From assembly GCF_042683565.1 (NCBI RefSeq), contig NZ_JBHUJW010000009.1, positions 1-64,000 of the forward strand: a stretch of DNA of 64,000 nt. Reading direction: 5' to 3'. The position numbers and the translations under genes are program-made. Positions 49,876 to 58,410 of this stretch are shown here, piece after piece. Position 1 is the first letter of the stretch. Each line of letters begins with the position of its first letter. The notes below the pieces were generated by a model. The model ran no database searches. It was not told the DNA's origin and was given only the letters and a program-made list of their open reading frames with translations. The stretch comes from Brevibacillus sp042683565 (GTDB lineage: Bacteria > Bacillota > Bacilli > Brevibacillales > Brevibacillaceae).

Positions 49876-51168
49876 GTGCGTACGTGGATGGAGAAATGGT
49901 TTCACTTGCGCGCTGAAGGCACGACAGTCAAACGGGAAATTCTGGCTGGTTTTATCAGCTTTGTCACCATTGTCTACATTGTTGCGGTAAACGCTTCGAT
50001 CTTGCAGGATGCAGGCATTCCCATGGAGGCAGGGATCCTCGCGACGGTGCTGTCGGCGTTTGCCGGTTCGCTGTTGATGGCGTTTTGGGCGAACGCCCCG
50101 ATCATACTGGTGCCGGGGATGGGGATCAATGCGTTGTTTACGTACACGCTCTGCCAGTCGATGGGGCTGTCGTGGCAGGCTGCTTTGGGAGCGGTGTTCC
50201 TCTCGGGACTCATCTTCGCCGCCATTGCCTTCAGCCGGGCAGCGACGGTCTTGTCCAACGCCATTCCGGCTTCGCTGAAAGAGGCGATCACGGTGGGGAT
50301 CGGGCTGTTCCTTACGTTTATCGGCTTGCAAAAGGGCGGGCTGATCGTGACCAATCCGTCGACGTTCGTCGCCCTGGGCGAGCTGTCCAGCCCTGAAGTG
50401 ATCGTCACGCTGGCGACATTGGTCATCACATTGATCCTGTTTGTGCGCAATGTGCCGGGCAGTTTTCTCATCGGGATTGCGGCAGGCACGGGACTGGGCT
50501 TTTGGTTCGGGATCGTGGAGCCGGGAAGCGGTGGCGCGTTCTCGTTTGCGGCTTACGGACAAGTGCTGGCAGGCTTTTCGCTTGCCGAGATGTGGACGGT
50601 GCCGTTCTGGATCGCTACGTTTTCACTGGCAATGGTCATCGTTTTTGAAAATATCGGTTTGACGCACGGACACACAGCCATGGCCGGACAGCCGCACAAA
50701 TTCCGCCGCTCGCTCCAGGCCAATGCCCTCTCCGCCGCCTTGTCCGGCGTGCTCGGCACGAGCCCGACAGTCGCGACGGTAGAGAGTGCGGCGGGCATAG
50801 CAGCCGGAGGACGGACCGGTCTTACCGCGCTCGTCACCGGGACCTTGCTGCTCGGCTCGCTCGGAATGATTCCGCTGGTAAAGCTGATTCCGGACGGAGC
50901 CATCGCTCCGGTGTTGATCATCATCGGCGCGCTCATGCTGCAAAACGTGCAGAACATCAATCTGACAGACTTTTCCGAGGGCTTCCCCGCCTTTCTCATC
51001 ATCGCCATCATCCCGCTGTCGTACAGCATCGTGGACGGCATCGCATTCGGCTTCGTCGCCTATCCGCTGCTGAAGCTGGTTCTGGGCAAAAGACGGGAAG
51101 TACCTGCCTTGCTGTACGTCATCGCCGGACTGTTTTTGTTGAATCTGGTGCTGCCGGCGCTGGCATAA
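49876..51168 (+). CDS. Purine-type permease, AzgA/PbuG family (NCS2)
   Basis: 430 aa, about 12-14 membrane helices; uptake of hypoxanthine, guanine or adenine with protons is typical of the family. Motifs: GFISFVTIVYIVAVNASILQ, ILVPGMGINALFTYTLC, KEAITVGIGLFLTFIGLQ, NIGLTHGHTAMAG and GTSPTVATVESAAGIAAGGR. Start GTG 49876 has AAGAAGGGAAG upstream; the open frame begins at 49771 but without membrane sequence. Divergent LysR gene probably regulates it. No purine riboswitch is seen in the leader. Confidence 0.88.
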   Translation: MRTWMEKWFHLRAEGTTVKREILAGFISFVTIVYIVAVNASILQDAGIPMEAGILATVLSAFAGSLLMAFWANAPIILVPGMGINALFTYTLCQSMGLSWQAALGAVFLSGLIFAAIAFSRAATVLSNAIPASLKEAITVGIGLFLTFIGLQKGGLIVTNPSTFVALGELSSPEVIVTLATLVITLILFVRNVPGSFLIGIAAGTGLGFWFGIVEPGSGGAFSFAAYGQVLAGFSLAEMWTVPFWIATFSLAMVIVFENIGLTHGHTAMAGQPHKFRRSLQANALSAALSGVLGTSPTVATVESAAGIAAGGRTGLTALVTGTLLLGSLGMIPLVKLIPDGAIAPVLIIIGALMLQNVQNINLTDFSEGFPAFLIIAIIPLSYSIVDGIAFGFVAYPLLKLVLGKRREVPALLYVIAGLFLLNLVLPALA

Positions 51169-51214
51169 AAAGACATGATGGTTTGGAAAAAAGAAAAAAG
51201 AGCTGTCCAACAGC

Positions 51215-51256
51215 AAAACCCGGGAATGGCGCAAGCGCAACGTTTCCGGGTTTTTC
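51215..51256 (+). terminator. Intrinsic terminator after the permease
   Basis: AAACCCGG (51216-51223) pairs with CCGGGTTT (51246-51253), extended inward by GGCGC/GC pairs, with a T-run. The remaining gap to 51432 shows nothing else clear. Confidence 0.65.
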
Positions 51257-51432
51257 CTTTCCGCGCAACAAGCGAAAGGTCCAATTTCTCCATGAACGGG
51301 GAGGGAACGGTACCTTTTTCTGCACCGTCGACACATCAGGCCCGCATGGGAAAGCGGCAGGCGAATCGTCCGGACTGTTGTTTTTTTGTCCGCCCAAACT
51401 GTTGTACAGTGGCAAGCAGGGAGGGAGCGCTC

Positions 51433-51570
51433 ATGAGGGAATGCATGCATGTCGGCGGATATTTCGTGGAGCCCGGCGCTTTTTCCGAGGAGTTGCTGCG
51501 CTCCTGGTCAAACAGCCGTCTTGTCTGTCCGCACTGCGGGGGCAGGGTGCGCTATCACAAGGGGAAATAG
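51433..51570 (+). CDS. Small zinc-ribbon-like peptide (45 aa)
   Basis: ATG 51433 is well placed behind AGGGAGGG. The 45-aa product has Cys4, His6 near the N-terminus and a knuckle VCPHCGGRVRYHKGK at the end. Two Cys plus nearby His could bind one zinc. I do not know the family. The region has no strong terminator before the next gene, whose own promoter is at 51637. It could be a real short gene or a chance reading frame. Confidence 0.42.
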   Translation: MRECMHVGGYFVEPGAFSEELLRSWSNSRLVCPHCGGRVRYHKGK

Positions 51571-51636
51571 ATTTGGGAAGTATCGAAAAACACGGAGGGC
51601 GGCTAAAAGCACGTCACGAGGCAGAAAGTCATCAAC

Positions 51637-51665
51637 TGGACAGCAGCGCAGAGAGGGTATATAAT
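51637..51665 (+). promoter_or_regulatory. Sigma-A-type promoter of the MFS gene
   Basis: TGGACA (51637-51642), 17-bp spacer, TATAAT (51660-51665). The transcript leader then contains a small hairpin (CCCGTC/GACGGG) before the gene at 51761. Confidence 0.65.
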
Positions 51666-51760
51666 GCCACACGTAGAGTCGCTTCCTGTGCGGAGCCCCG
51701 TCGGTACGGACGGGATGGGGAGGCGGCATAAATACGGTTGCAGGAAGGAGATGGCCCCTG

Positions 51761-52954
51761 ATGGACTGGAAACGTAATGCGCGTATTCTCTGGATATGCA
51801 ACTTCATCATTTCCGGTTCGATGAGCATGATCCTGCCATTTCTGCCGCTGTTTTTGATGGACATGGGCGTGCCGCACGGAAAAGAAGTCAGTATGTGGAC
51901 GGGAATGATTTTCTCGGCCACTTTTTTATCGGCTGCCATCATGGCACCGTTGTGGGGAGCGTTTGCCGATCGGTACGGGCAAAAGGCGAATCTGGTGCGC
52001 GCCGGTATCGGGATGGGGATCGTCAACCTGCTGATGTACTTCAGCGCGACGCCCCACTACTTGCTGGTGCTGCGGTTCGTTTTTGGAATGTTCTCTGGTT
52101 TTATTACGGTGTCTTACTCCTACTTGTCGAAAACGACGCCGCGCGAAGAGCTCGGCAAAGCGCTGGGCTTCCTGTACACAGGCGGCATGAGCGGAGGGAT
52201 TATCGGGCCGCTGTTTGGGGGAGCCTTGTCGGACTGGTTTGGCTACCATATCGTCTTTGCCGTCATCGGTGGCATGATGATTGTGACCGTTCTGCTGGTG
52301 AAGTGGCTGCTGCCGCCTGACCGAGTCGAAGTGGCTGAGGGAGAAAAACAGAAAGGCTCGTTTCGCCAGGTTTTTGCCAATCCGAATCTGACCATTCTGT
52401 TCTTCGCTACCTTTGTCATCCAGACTGCGACAATGAGTACCAGCTCGATGATGTCCATCTTCGTGAAGTCGATCGTTGGAGAGGTCAACAACCTGGCGTT
52501 TCTCGCCGGCTTGGTTACATCGATTACCGGGGTAGCGAACATCATCGGTTCGCCTTCGCTTGGGCGGATGGGCGACCGTTTCGGGCAGAGCAAGGTGCTG
52601 CCTGTCATCATGTTTTGCACCGGGATGGTCATTTTCCCGCAAGTGTGGACGCATTCCATTTACGCCTTGTATGGTTGGAGGTTCTGCTACGGACTGCTGC
52701 TCGGGGGAATGCTTCCGTCGATCCAGACGCTCATCAAAAAGCGGTCGAACGATCTGATCCAGGGGCGGGCATACGGCGTCAATTCCAGCTTTCAATTTCT
52801 CGGCAACCTGATGGGACCGCTCATCGGCGGGACTATCGCGGCACAGCTGTCCGTCTCTTATGTCTTCGTCTTTGCGGGGCTGGTGCTCATGATCGGGGCT
52901 GTGATCGTGAAGTGGAAAATTCCGCTCCGGGAAAAGAACGTTCAACATTCGTAG
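51761..52954 (+). CDS. MFS transporter, DHA1 drug-exporter type
   Basis: 397 aa with about 12 helices. Family loops: PLWGAFADRYGQKANLVRAG between helices 2 and 3, and SPSLGRMGDRFGQSKVLPVI as the second-half copy; SYSYLSKTTPREELGKALGF and GALSDWFGYHIVF also fit the multidrug-efflux (MdtG-like) branch. ATG 51761 follows AGGAAGGAG. Substrate unknown. No adjoining regulator. It ends near a bidirectional terminator shared with trpS. Confidence 0.87.
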   Translation: MDWKRNARILWICNFIISGSMSMILPFLPLFLMDMGVPHGKEVSMWTGMIFSATFLSAAIMAPLWGAFADRYGQKANLVRAGIGMGIVNLLMYFSATPHYLLVLRFVFGMFSGFITVSYSYLSKTTPREELGKALGFLYTGGMSGGIIGPLFGGALSDWFGYHIVFAVIGGMMIVTVLLVKWLLPPDRVEVAEGEKQKGSFRQVFANPNLTILFFATFVIQTATMSTSSMMSIFVKSIVGEVNNLAFLAGLVTSITGVANIIGSPSLGRMGDRFGQSKVLPVIMFCTGMVIFPQVWTHSIYALYGWRFCYGLLLGGMLPSIQTLIKKRSNDLIQGRAYGVNSSFQFLGNLMGPLIGGTIAAQLSVSYVFVFAGLVLMIGAVIVKWKIPLREKNVQHS

Positions 52955-52961
52955 CGGTATC

Positions 52962-52997
52962 AAAAAAGACGGGTTGGCGATGATTCCAACCCGTCTT
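52962..52997. terminator. Bidirectional terminator between MFS gene and trpS
   Basis: AAGACGGGTTGG (52966-52977) pairs exactly with CCAACCCGTCTT (52986-52997). Six A at 52962-52967 make a T-run on the minus strand, ending trpS; the plus-strand T-run is weak. Confidence 0.78.
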
Positions 52998-53071
52998 GCT
53001 GTTTGTATGAAAAGAAAAGGTTGCCCACGCCGCAGAAGAATCCGGAGCGGTGCAGAAAGGCGTTTTGCCCG

Positions 53072-54061
53072 TTACCCGAGGCGCGCCATTCCCATCGCTT
53101 TTTCCACGCGATGGAGCACCTTGTTCGCCTTTTCGCTCGCTTTTTCTGCGCCTTTGGTGAGGATGTCATCCAAATCGGATGTCTGGATCAACTGCGTGTA
53201 GCGCTCCTGAATCGGGCGCAAGGTTTCCACGACGACTTCGGCGAGATCGCCCTTGAATGCGCCGTAGCCTTTGCCCTCGTACATCGCCTCGATCTCGGTG
53301 AGCGATTTGCCGGAGCAGAGGGAGTAGATGGTCATCAGGTTGGAGACCGCCGGCTTTTCCGTTTTGTCGTAGCGCACAGCGCTGTCGGAGTCGGTCTGGG
53401 CGCGTTTGATTTTTTTCGTGATCGTATCCGGATCGTCCAGCATGGAGATGAAGCTGCCCTGGTTTGGATCGGACTTGCTCATTTTCTTCGTGCCGTCCTG
53501 CAGGGACATGATGCGCGCTCCCGTTTCCGGCAGGCGGATTTCCGGAATCTTGAACACTTCACTGTAGCGGTTGTTGAAGCGGATCGCCAGGTCGCGCGTC
53601 AGCTCCAGATGCTGCTTCTGGTCTTCGCCGACCGGCACGTAGTCGGTGTCGTACAGAAGGATGTCTGCGGCCATCAGCGGCGGATAGGCCAAAAGACCCG
53701 CCGGGATGGATTCGCCGCGTCCGTCCGCTTTGTCCTTGAACTGGGTCATGCGCTCCAGCTCGCCGACGTAGGCGGTGCAAAGCATGATCCAGCCCAGCTT
53801 CGCGTGAGCAGGCACCTCCGATTGGATGAACAGCGTCACTTTCTGCGGATCGAGGCCGACAGCCAGATAAAGCGCAGCCAGACGGCGGATGTTTTCCCGC
53901 AGCACGGCAGGATCTTGCGGCACCGTGATCGCATGCTGGTCGACGATGCAGTAGTAGCAGTTGTACTCATCCTGCAGCGGGACGAAATGCTTCATGGCCC
54001 CGAGGTAGTTGCCCAAGGTCAGAATGCCGCTGGGCTGAATGCCGGAAAAAATGGTTTTCAT
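53072..54061 (-). CDS. trpS: Tryptophanyl-tRNA synthetase
   Basis: Charges tRNA-Trp. 329 aa from ATG 54061 with AAAGGAG upstream on the minus strand. Class I signatures: FSGIQPSGILTLGNYLGA at the N-terminus (HIGH equivalent) and GTKKMSKSDPNQG (KMSKS, ~194). YCIVDQHAITVPQDP and PAGLLAYPPLMAADILLYD match TrpRS. Controlled by the T-box leader directly upstream. Confidence 0.95.
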   Translation of the reverse strand: MKTIFSGIQPSGILTLGNYLGAMKHFVPLQDEYNCYYCIVDQHAITVPQDPAVLRENIRRLAALYLAVGLDPQKVTLFIQSEVPAHAKLGWIMLCTAYVGELERMTQFKDKADGRGESIPAGLLAYPPLMAADILLYDTDYVPVGEDQKQHLELTRDLAIRFNNRYSEVFKIPEIRLPETGARIMSLQDGTKKMSKSDPNQGSFISMLDDPDTITKKIKRAQTDSDSAVRYDKTEKPAVSNLMTIYSLCSGKSLTEIEAMYEGKGYGAFKGDLAEVVVETLRPIQERYTQLIQTSDLDDILTKGAEKASEKANKVLHRVEKAMGMARLG

Positions 54062-54095
54062 GTAGTTGTTGCTCCTTTCCATTTCAGCAGAATAC

Positions 54096-54343
54096 AAAAA
54101 AGGTTCACCCGTCCTCATTAGGGACGAATGAACCGTGGTGCCACCCTTGTTATTTTACGCATGCGAAAAAGACACGCGCAAAATCGCTTTTTCCGTACCA
54201 ATGATACGGTGTCCGCTGATAACGTACGGACGCGACGCCAGAGCCTACTGCCGCGGGAGACGGCGGGTTCGGTCTGGAGCTCGGAAGCCCATTCAACATC
54301 CACTCGACACTGATTTGCACCAACCATCAGCTCTCTGCAGTCT
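54096..54343 (-). promoter_or_regulatory. Tryptophan T-box riboswitch of trpS
   Basis: On the minus strand the T-box GGGTGGCACCACGG is at 54146-54133. The terminator stem 54102-54114/54121-54134 is followed by TTTTTT (54101-54096). Stem I contains GAATGGGC, giving a UGG (Trp) specifier at 54292-54290. Uncharged tRNA-Trp should favour the antiterminator. Confidence 0.93.
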
Positions 54344-54397
54344 CATCGAATGCCTACTCTTCTTCCTCATTGCCATCGAATGTTACCCTTTGAGCAA

Positions 54398-54426
54398 TCA
54401 TTTTACCGAGTGAGTTGGCAAAATGC
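54398..54426 (-). promoter_or_regulatory. Sigma-A promoter of trpS
   Basis: Minus strand: TTGCAT (54426-54421), 17-bp spacer, TAAAAT (54403-54398), 55 bp before the T-box leader. The rest of the gap to 54609 shows only the leader of the next gene. Confidence 0.6.
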
Positions 54427-54609
54427 AAGCGGCACTTGAGATAAATTCCACAAAATGTAAATAGTGCTGCAGGCAGAGCCGCAAAGTCTGGGAATTCCAT
54501 CTGTACAGCTCGGATTTTCCTTTTCCAAACAGGCAGACTCCTATACAATGAAAGGGCGTAGCAGGAAATCAGCCGTTGTACACGGTTGTCTTATACAGGA
54601 GGTGTTTCC

Positions 54610-55839
54610 ATGATCAATGCGGATCGTTTGTGGGATCGATTGATGCAGCTTGGCTCCATCGGGGCGCAGGAAGCCGGAGGGATCACCAGGCTGTCCTTTA
54701 CCCCGGAGGAACGCGCAGTCAAGGATCGGGTAGCAGGCTTTATGAAAGAAGCGGGTCTTGCGGTGAGAGAAGACGCAGCAGGCAACCTGATCGGGCGAAG
54801 AGAGGGGACGAACCCTCAAGCGTCTGTCGTGCTGGTCGGCTCTCATCTCGATTCGGTTCCGAACGGGGGGAACTTTGACGGGCCGTTGGGCGTGCTGTCC
54901 GGCGTAGAAGCGCTGCAAACCATGAATGAGCAAGGCATCGAGACCGAGCATCCCATCGAAGTCATCGCGTTCACTGACGAGGAAGGGGCGCGATTTGGCT
55001 TTGGCATGATTGGCAGCCGCGGGATCGCCGGCCTGCTCCGCCCGGAAGAGCTGGAGATCCGGGATGAGCAGGGCATTTCCATCGCCGAAGCCATGGCCGC
55101 GAGCGGTCTCGATCCGGCGCATATCGGCAAGGCTGCCCGCGAGCCTGGCAGCGTGAAGGCGTACATCGAGCTGCACATCGAGCAGGGCAAGGTGCTGGAG
55201 AGCCGCAATCTGGCGGTCGGTGTGGCGAGCGGAGTAGCCGGTCCGCTCTGGCTGAAGTTCGTGCTGGAGGGCGAAGCGGGCCATGCCGGTGCGACGCCGA
55301 TGAGCCTGCGCAAAGACCCGCTGGCGGCGGCTGCCGAAATCATGCTGGTCATCGAGCGGGAAGCCGCGCATCAGGAGATCACCGTAGGAACGGTCGGCAA
55401 GCTGCAGGTTTTCCCAGGCGGGGTGAACATCATCCCGGGGCGGGTGGAATTCACGCTCGACCTGCGGGATGTGAACATTGCGATCCGCGATCAGGTGGAG
55501 CAGGCTATTCTGGGCGAGGCCGAGGCGATCTGCGCGCGGCGCGGCGTTCGGTTGCAGGTCGAACTGCTGCAGCGCATCAATCCGGCCGTGTGCTCCGAGG
55601 ACATTCAGGCAGCCATTCGTGCGGCGTGTGCGGCCGAGGGATTGGAGACGGTCACGCTCCCGAGCGGTGCCGGACACGACTGCATGCAGCTGACCGGGCT
55701 ATGTCCGGTAGGCATGATCTTTGCCCGCTCGAAGGACGGGATCAGCCACAACCTGGCGGAATACACTAGCAAAGAGGACTGCGGCAGGGGCGCACAGGTG
55801 CTGTACCGTACCGTGCTGTCGCTTGCGAACGGGAAATGA
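54610..55839 (+). CDS. Zn-dependent M20 hydrolase, N-carbamoylase/allantoate amidohydrolase type
   Basis: 409 aa from ATG 54610 (AGGAGG). Motifs: VLVGSHLDSVPNGGNFDGPL (His and Asp ligands), VIAFTDEEGARFGFGMIGSR (Glu pair), ELHIEQGKVLES, GHAGATPMSLRKDPLAAAAE, and SGAGHDCMQL with the last ligand. It hydrolyses N-carbamoyl-L-amino acids or ureido compounds. Followed 28 nt later by a second M20 hydrolase, apparently one operon. Allantoate specificity is possible but no other ureide genes adjoin. Confidence 0.88.
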   Translation: MINADRLWDRLMQLGSIGAQEAGGITRLSFTPEERAVKDRVAGFMKEAGLAVREDAAGNLIGRREGTNPQASVVLVGSHLDSVPNGGNFDGPLGVLSGVEALQTMNEQGIETEHPIEVIAFTDEEGARFGFGMIGSRGIAGLLRPEELEIRDEQGISIAEAMAASGLDPAHIGKAAREPGSVKAYIELHIEQGKVLESRNLAVGVASGVAGPLWLKFVLEGEAGHAGATPMSLRKDPLAAAAEIMLVIEREAAHQEITVGTVGKLQVFPGGVNIIPGRVEFTLDLRDVNIAIRDQVEQAILGEAEAICARRGVRLQVELLQRINPAVCSEDIQAAIRAACAAEGLETVTLPSGAGHDCMQLTGLCPVGMIFARSKDGISHNLAEYTSKEDCGRGAQVLYRTVLSLANGK

Positions 55840-55867
55840 CAGAGACTTTCGATGGAGGAGAACGAAG

Positions 55868-57055
55868 ATGACTCAGATCACTGCGCTGAACAAAGCGGTA
55901 GAGGAGATCAGGCAGCAAGTAATTGAATGGCGGCGTTATTTGCACCAGCATCCGGAGCTTTCCTTTCAGGAAGAAAAGACGGCGCAATTCGTGTACGACA
56001 CGCTCCTGTCTTTTGGCAATCTGGAAGTCACTCGCCCTGCCGGGAACAGCGTCATGGCGCGCCTGATCGGTCCGAAGCCGGGCAAGGTGCTGGCGATGCG
56101 CGCCGACATGGACGGCCTCGCCATTACCGAGGAGAACACCTTCGATTTCATTTCCAAAAATCCGGGCGTCATGCACGCCTGCGGCCATGACGGCCACACG
56201 TCCATGCTGCTGGGAACTGCGAAGATTCTCTCCGGCATGAAGGACAAAATTCGCGGCGAAGTGCGCTTTTTCTTTCAGCACGCGGAGGAAATCTATCCGG
56301 GCGGCGCGGAGGAAATGGTGCAGGCCGGCGTCATGGACGGCGTCGATCTGGTCATCGGGACGCATCTGTGGTCCACGATGGAATACGGTACGGTTGGCAT
56401 TTGCCCGGGACCGATGATGGCTGCTCCCGACACATTCTGGATCACCGTGTTCGGAAAAGGGGGGCACGCCGCACTGCCGCATCAGACGATCGACAGCATT
56501 GCGGTTGCGGCCCAGGTCGTGACCAACCTGCAGCACATCGTCTCCCGCAATACTGATCCGCTCGACAACCTCGTGCTCTCCGTGACGAAATTCACGGGCG
56601 GTACGACACACAACGTCATTCCCGGCTCGGTCGAAATTTGCGGAACAGTGCGCAGCTTTGACAAAAACGTGCGGGAAACGGTTCCCAAGCTCATGGAGCG
56701 GGTCATCAAAGGCATCACGGAGGCGCACGGGGCCACCTATGAATTCAGGTACGAATTCGGCTACCGCCCGGTCATCAATGACGCCGAAGTGACGCAGCTG
56801 ATGGAAGACGTGGTCGTGGAAGCGCTGGGGGCAGAGTGGGTCGACCGGATGCGCCCGAACATGGGCGGGGAAGACTTCTCCGCGTTTCAGCAAAAGGCGC
56901 CGGGCTGCTTCTTCTTCGTAGGCGCAGGAAACCAGGCAAAAGGCATCGCCTATCCGCACCACCACCCTCGTTTTACGATCGATGAGGACGCGCTGGAAGT
57001 CGGCGTCAAAATGTTCGTGCACGCCGCGAGAAAAGTGGTCATGGACAACGCGTAA
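55868..57055 (+). CDS. M20-family amidohydrolase
   Basis: 395 aa from ATG 55868 (GATGGAGGAG). WRRYLHQHPELSFQEEKTAQ, AMRADMDGLAI, MHACGHDGHTSMLLGTAKIL, FQHAEEIYPGGAEEM and MGGEDFSAFQQKAPGCFFFV identify the IAA-amino-acid/hippurate/N-acetyl-diaminopimelate deacetylase group. About 50 residues of open frame before the ATG are a shadow of the upstream gene. Likely acts on a product or a relative of the substrate of the preceding carbamoylase-like enzyme. Confidence 0.88.
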   Translation: MTQITALNKAVEEIRQQVIEWRRYLHQHPELSFQEEKTAQFVYDTLLSFGNLEVTRPAGNSVMARLIGPKPGKVLAMRADMDGLAITEENTFDFISKNPGVMHACGHDGHTSMLLGTAKILSGMKDKIRGEVRFFFQHAEEIYPGGAEEMVQAGVMDGVDLVIGTHLWSTMEYGTVGICPGPMMAAPDTFWITVFGKGGHAALPHQTIDSIAVAAQVVTNLQHIVSRNTDPLDNLVLSVTKFTGGTTHNVIPGSVEICGTVRSFDKNVRETVPKLMERVIKGITEAHGATYEFRYEFGYRPVINDAEVTQLMEDVVVEALGAEWVDRMRPNMGGEDFSAFQQKAPGCFFFVGAGNQAKGIAYPHHHPRFTIDEDALEVGVKMFVHAARKVVMDNA

Positions 57056-57081
57056 ACAATAAAACGAGCAGACTACGGCGA

Positions 57082-57110
57082 GCCTCCTGTCCGAGCGACG
57101 GGAGGCTGTT
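57082..57110 (+). terminator. Possible intrinsic terminator after the M20 pair
   Basis: AGCCTCCTGTC pairs with GACGGGAGGCT around a short loop, followed by GTTTG; the T-run is short. Confidence 0.5.
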
Positions 57111-57236
57111 TGCCGTTGCAAGGCGCAGCGGGACAGATGGATCTGGGGTACAAGTACATTTTCACAGCTTATCCGCTTCTGCTCTGATAGGGCAATGCCG
57201 AATGTACATAGGATGCTGTAGAAGGAGGGATTGACC

Positions 57237-57431
57237 ATGGCATTCAGTGACCAAGTGAAAAAGCTCGAAGGCAAAAATGTAAGAGTGGAAACAGTGCGCG
57301 GCAGCATTTTCGGTCGGCTGGTTGAGGTAAAATCGACGACATTGATCCTCCGCGAGCATGACAATAACCGCCGCGTAATCGTACGTGATTCCAAGATCAT
57401 CTCTGTAACCGAGCACGACCCGGACTGCTGA
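57237..57431 (+). CDS. DUF2642-like small protein
   Basis: 64 aa from ATG 57237 with GAAGGAGGG upstream. An LSm-like or DUF2642-like beta pattern is suggested by VKKLEGKNVRVETVRGSIFG, followed by RLVEVKSTTLIL and RRVIVRDSKIISV. Such small proteins in Bacillales are often linked to spores, but no sporulation promoter could be assigned with confidence. A hairpin with T-run follows at 57478-57503. Confidence 0.7.
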   Translation: MAFSDQVKKLEGKNVRVETVRGSIFGRLVEVKSTTLILREHDNNRRVIVRDSKIISVTEHDPDC

Positions 57432-57477
57432 GCGAGCAGGGGTCTTGCATGCTCGTTGCAGGCCGCAAGCACCCTGG

Positions 57478-57503
57478 AGCTGTCGAGCGATCGGCAGCTT
57501 TTT
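57478..57503 (+). terminator. Intrinsic terminator after the DUF2642-like gene
   Basis: AGCTGTCG (57478-57485) pairs with CGGCAGCT (57492-57499) with one wobble, followed by TTTT. Confidence 0.7.
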
Positions 57504-57633
57504 ATATACGTCACCGGCAACCGGCCAGGCGGCGCCAAGTGTCGCCAGGACTGCGTTGTGGATTTTATTCCCACCTAACTTCGTGGTAACATGATAGAGG
57601 GATTACCAGATTACGAAGAAGGCAGGGAAGACG

Positions 57634-58329
57634 ATGCTGGATATCAGATTTCACGGGCATTCTACCGTTCAATTGACAGCGGGGGAGCACTCCGTCATCA
57701 TTGACCCGTTCATTTCGGGCAATGCGCAGGCGACGACCAAGCTGGCGGACATCCAGGTGCAGTACATTTTGCTCACGCACGGGCATCAGGATCACATTCT
57801 GGATGCGGTCGAGCTGGCAAAGGCCAACGATGCGACCATCGTGGCAACGCACGAGCTGGCGACCTACCTGGGCTGGCAGGGGGCCAAGACGATCGGGATG
57901 AACCTGGGCGGCTCTGTCGCGCTTCCGTTCGGCAAAGTGAAAATGACGCAAGCCTTTCACAGTTCAGCAGTCGTGGAAGGCGACCAGAAGCAGATCGTCT
58001 ACATGGGGATGCCCGGCGGCTTCATCATCGAGATCGACGGCAAAACCGTCTATCACGCAGGGGATACAGGTCTGTTCGGCGACATGAAGCTGCTGGGAGA
58101 ACGGCATAACATCGATCTGGCGTTCCTGCCGATTGGCGACCATTTCACGATGGGACCAAAGGATGCGCTGACGGCAGCAGAATGGGTGAAGGCGGATTAC
58201 GTCGTGCCGATTCACTACAATACGTTCCCGCCGATCAAGCAGGACGGCGATGCGTTCATCGCGGAGCTGGCGGAAAAAGATATTCGCGGAAAAGCGTTGA
58301 AGCCGGGAGAATCGTTTAGTCTGTCGTAA
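57634..58329 (+). CDS. Metal-dependent hydrolase, UPF0173 / beta-lactamase-like fold
   Basis: 231 aa, close to B. subtilis YtkL. The metallo-beta-lactamase signature LLTHGHQDHILDAVELAKAN (~47-66) matches HxHxDH as HGHQDH; further ligands in QAFHSS, YHAGDTGLFGDM and VVPIHYNTFPPIKQ. Cytosolic. True substrate unknown. ATG 57634 with AGGGAAGACG upstream. It converges with the deaminase gene across a shared terminator. Confidence 0.9.
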   Translation: MLDIRFHGHSTVQLTAGEHSVIIDPFISGNAQATTKLADIQVQYILLTHGHQDHILDAVELAKANDATIVATHELATYLGWQGAKTIGMNLGGSVALPFGKVKMTQAFHSSAVVEGDQKQIVYMGMPGGFIIEIDGKTVYHAGDTGLFGDMKLLGERHNIDLAFLPIGDHFTMGPKDALTAAEWVKADYVVPIHYNTFPPIKQDGDAFIAELAEKDIRGKALKPGESFSLS

Positions 58330-58364
58330 AAAAGCGGGCGAAGATGAACGGCTCCATTGCACGA

Positions 58365-58406
58365 GAAAAGCCGCTATCCCCATTGTGCGGGGAAGGCGGC
58401 TTTTTT
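58365..58406. terminator. Bidirectional intrinsic terminator
   Basis: AAAAGCCGC plus ATCCCC pairs with GGGGAA plus GGCGGCTTTT, with T-runs on both strands, between the UPF0173 and deaminase genes. Confidence 0.8.
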
Positions 58407-58410
58407 GCGT

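Noticed and set aside
55766..57574. Minus-strand frame of about 600 codons opposite the second M20 amidohydrolase
   Set aside because: Shadow of the plus-strand gene; it would also cross the DUF2642-like gene and its terminator.
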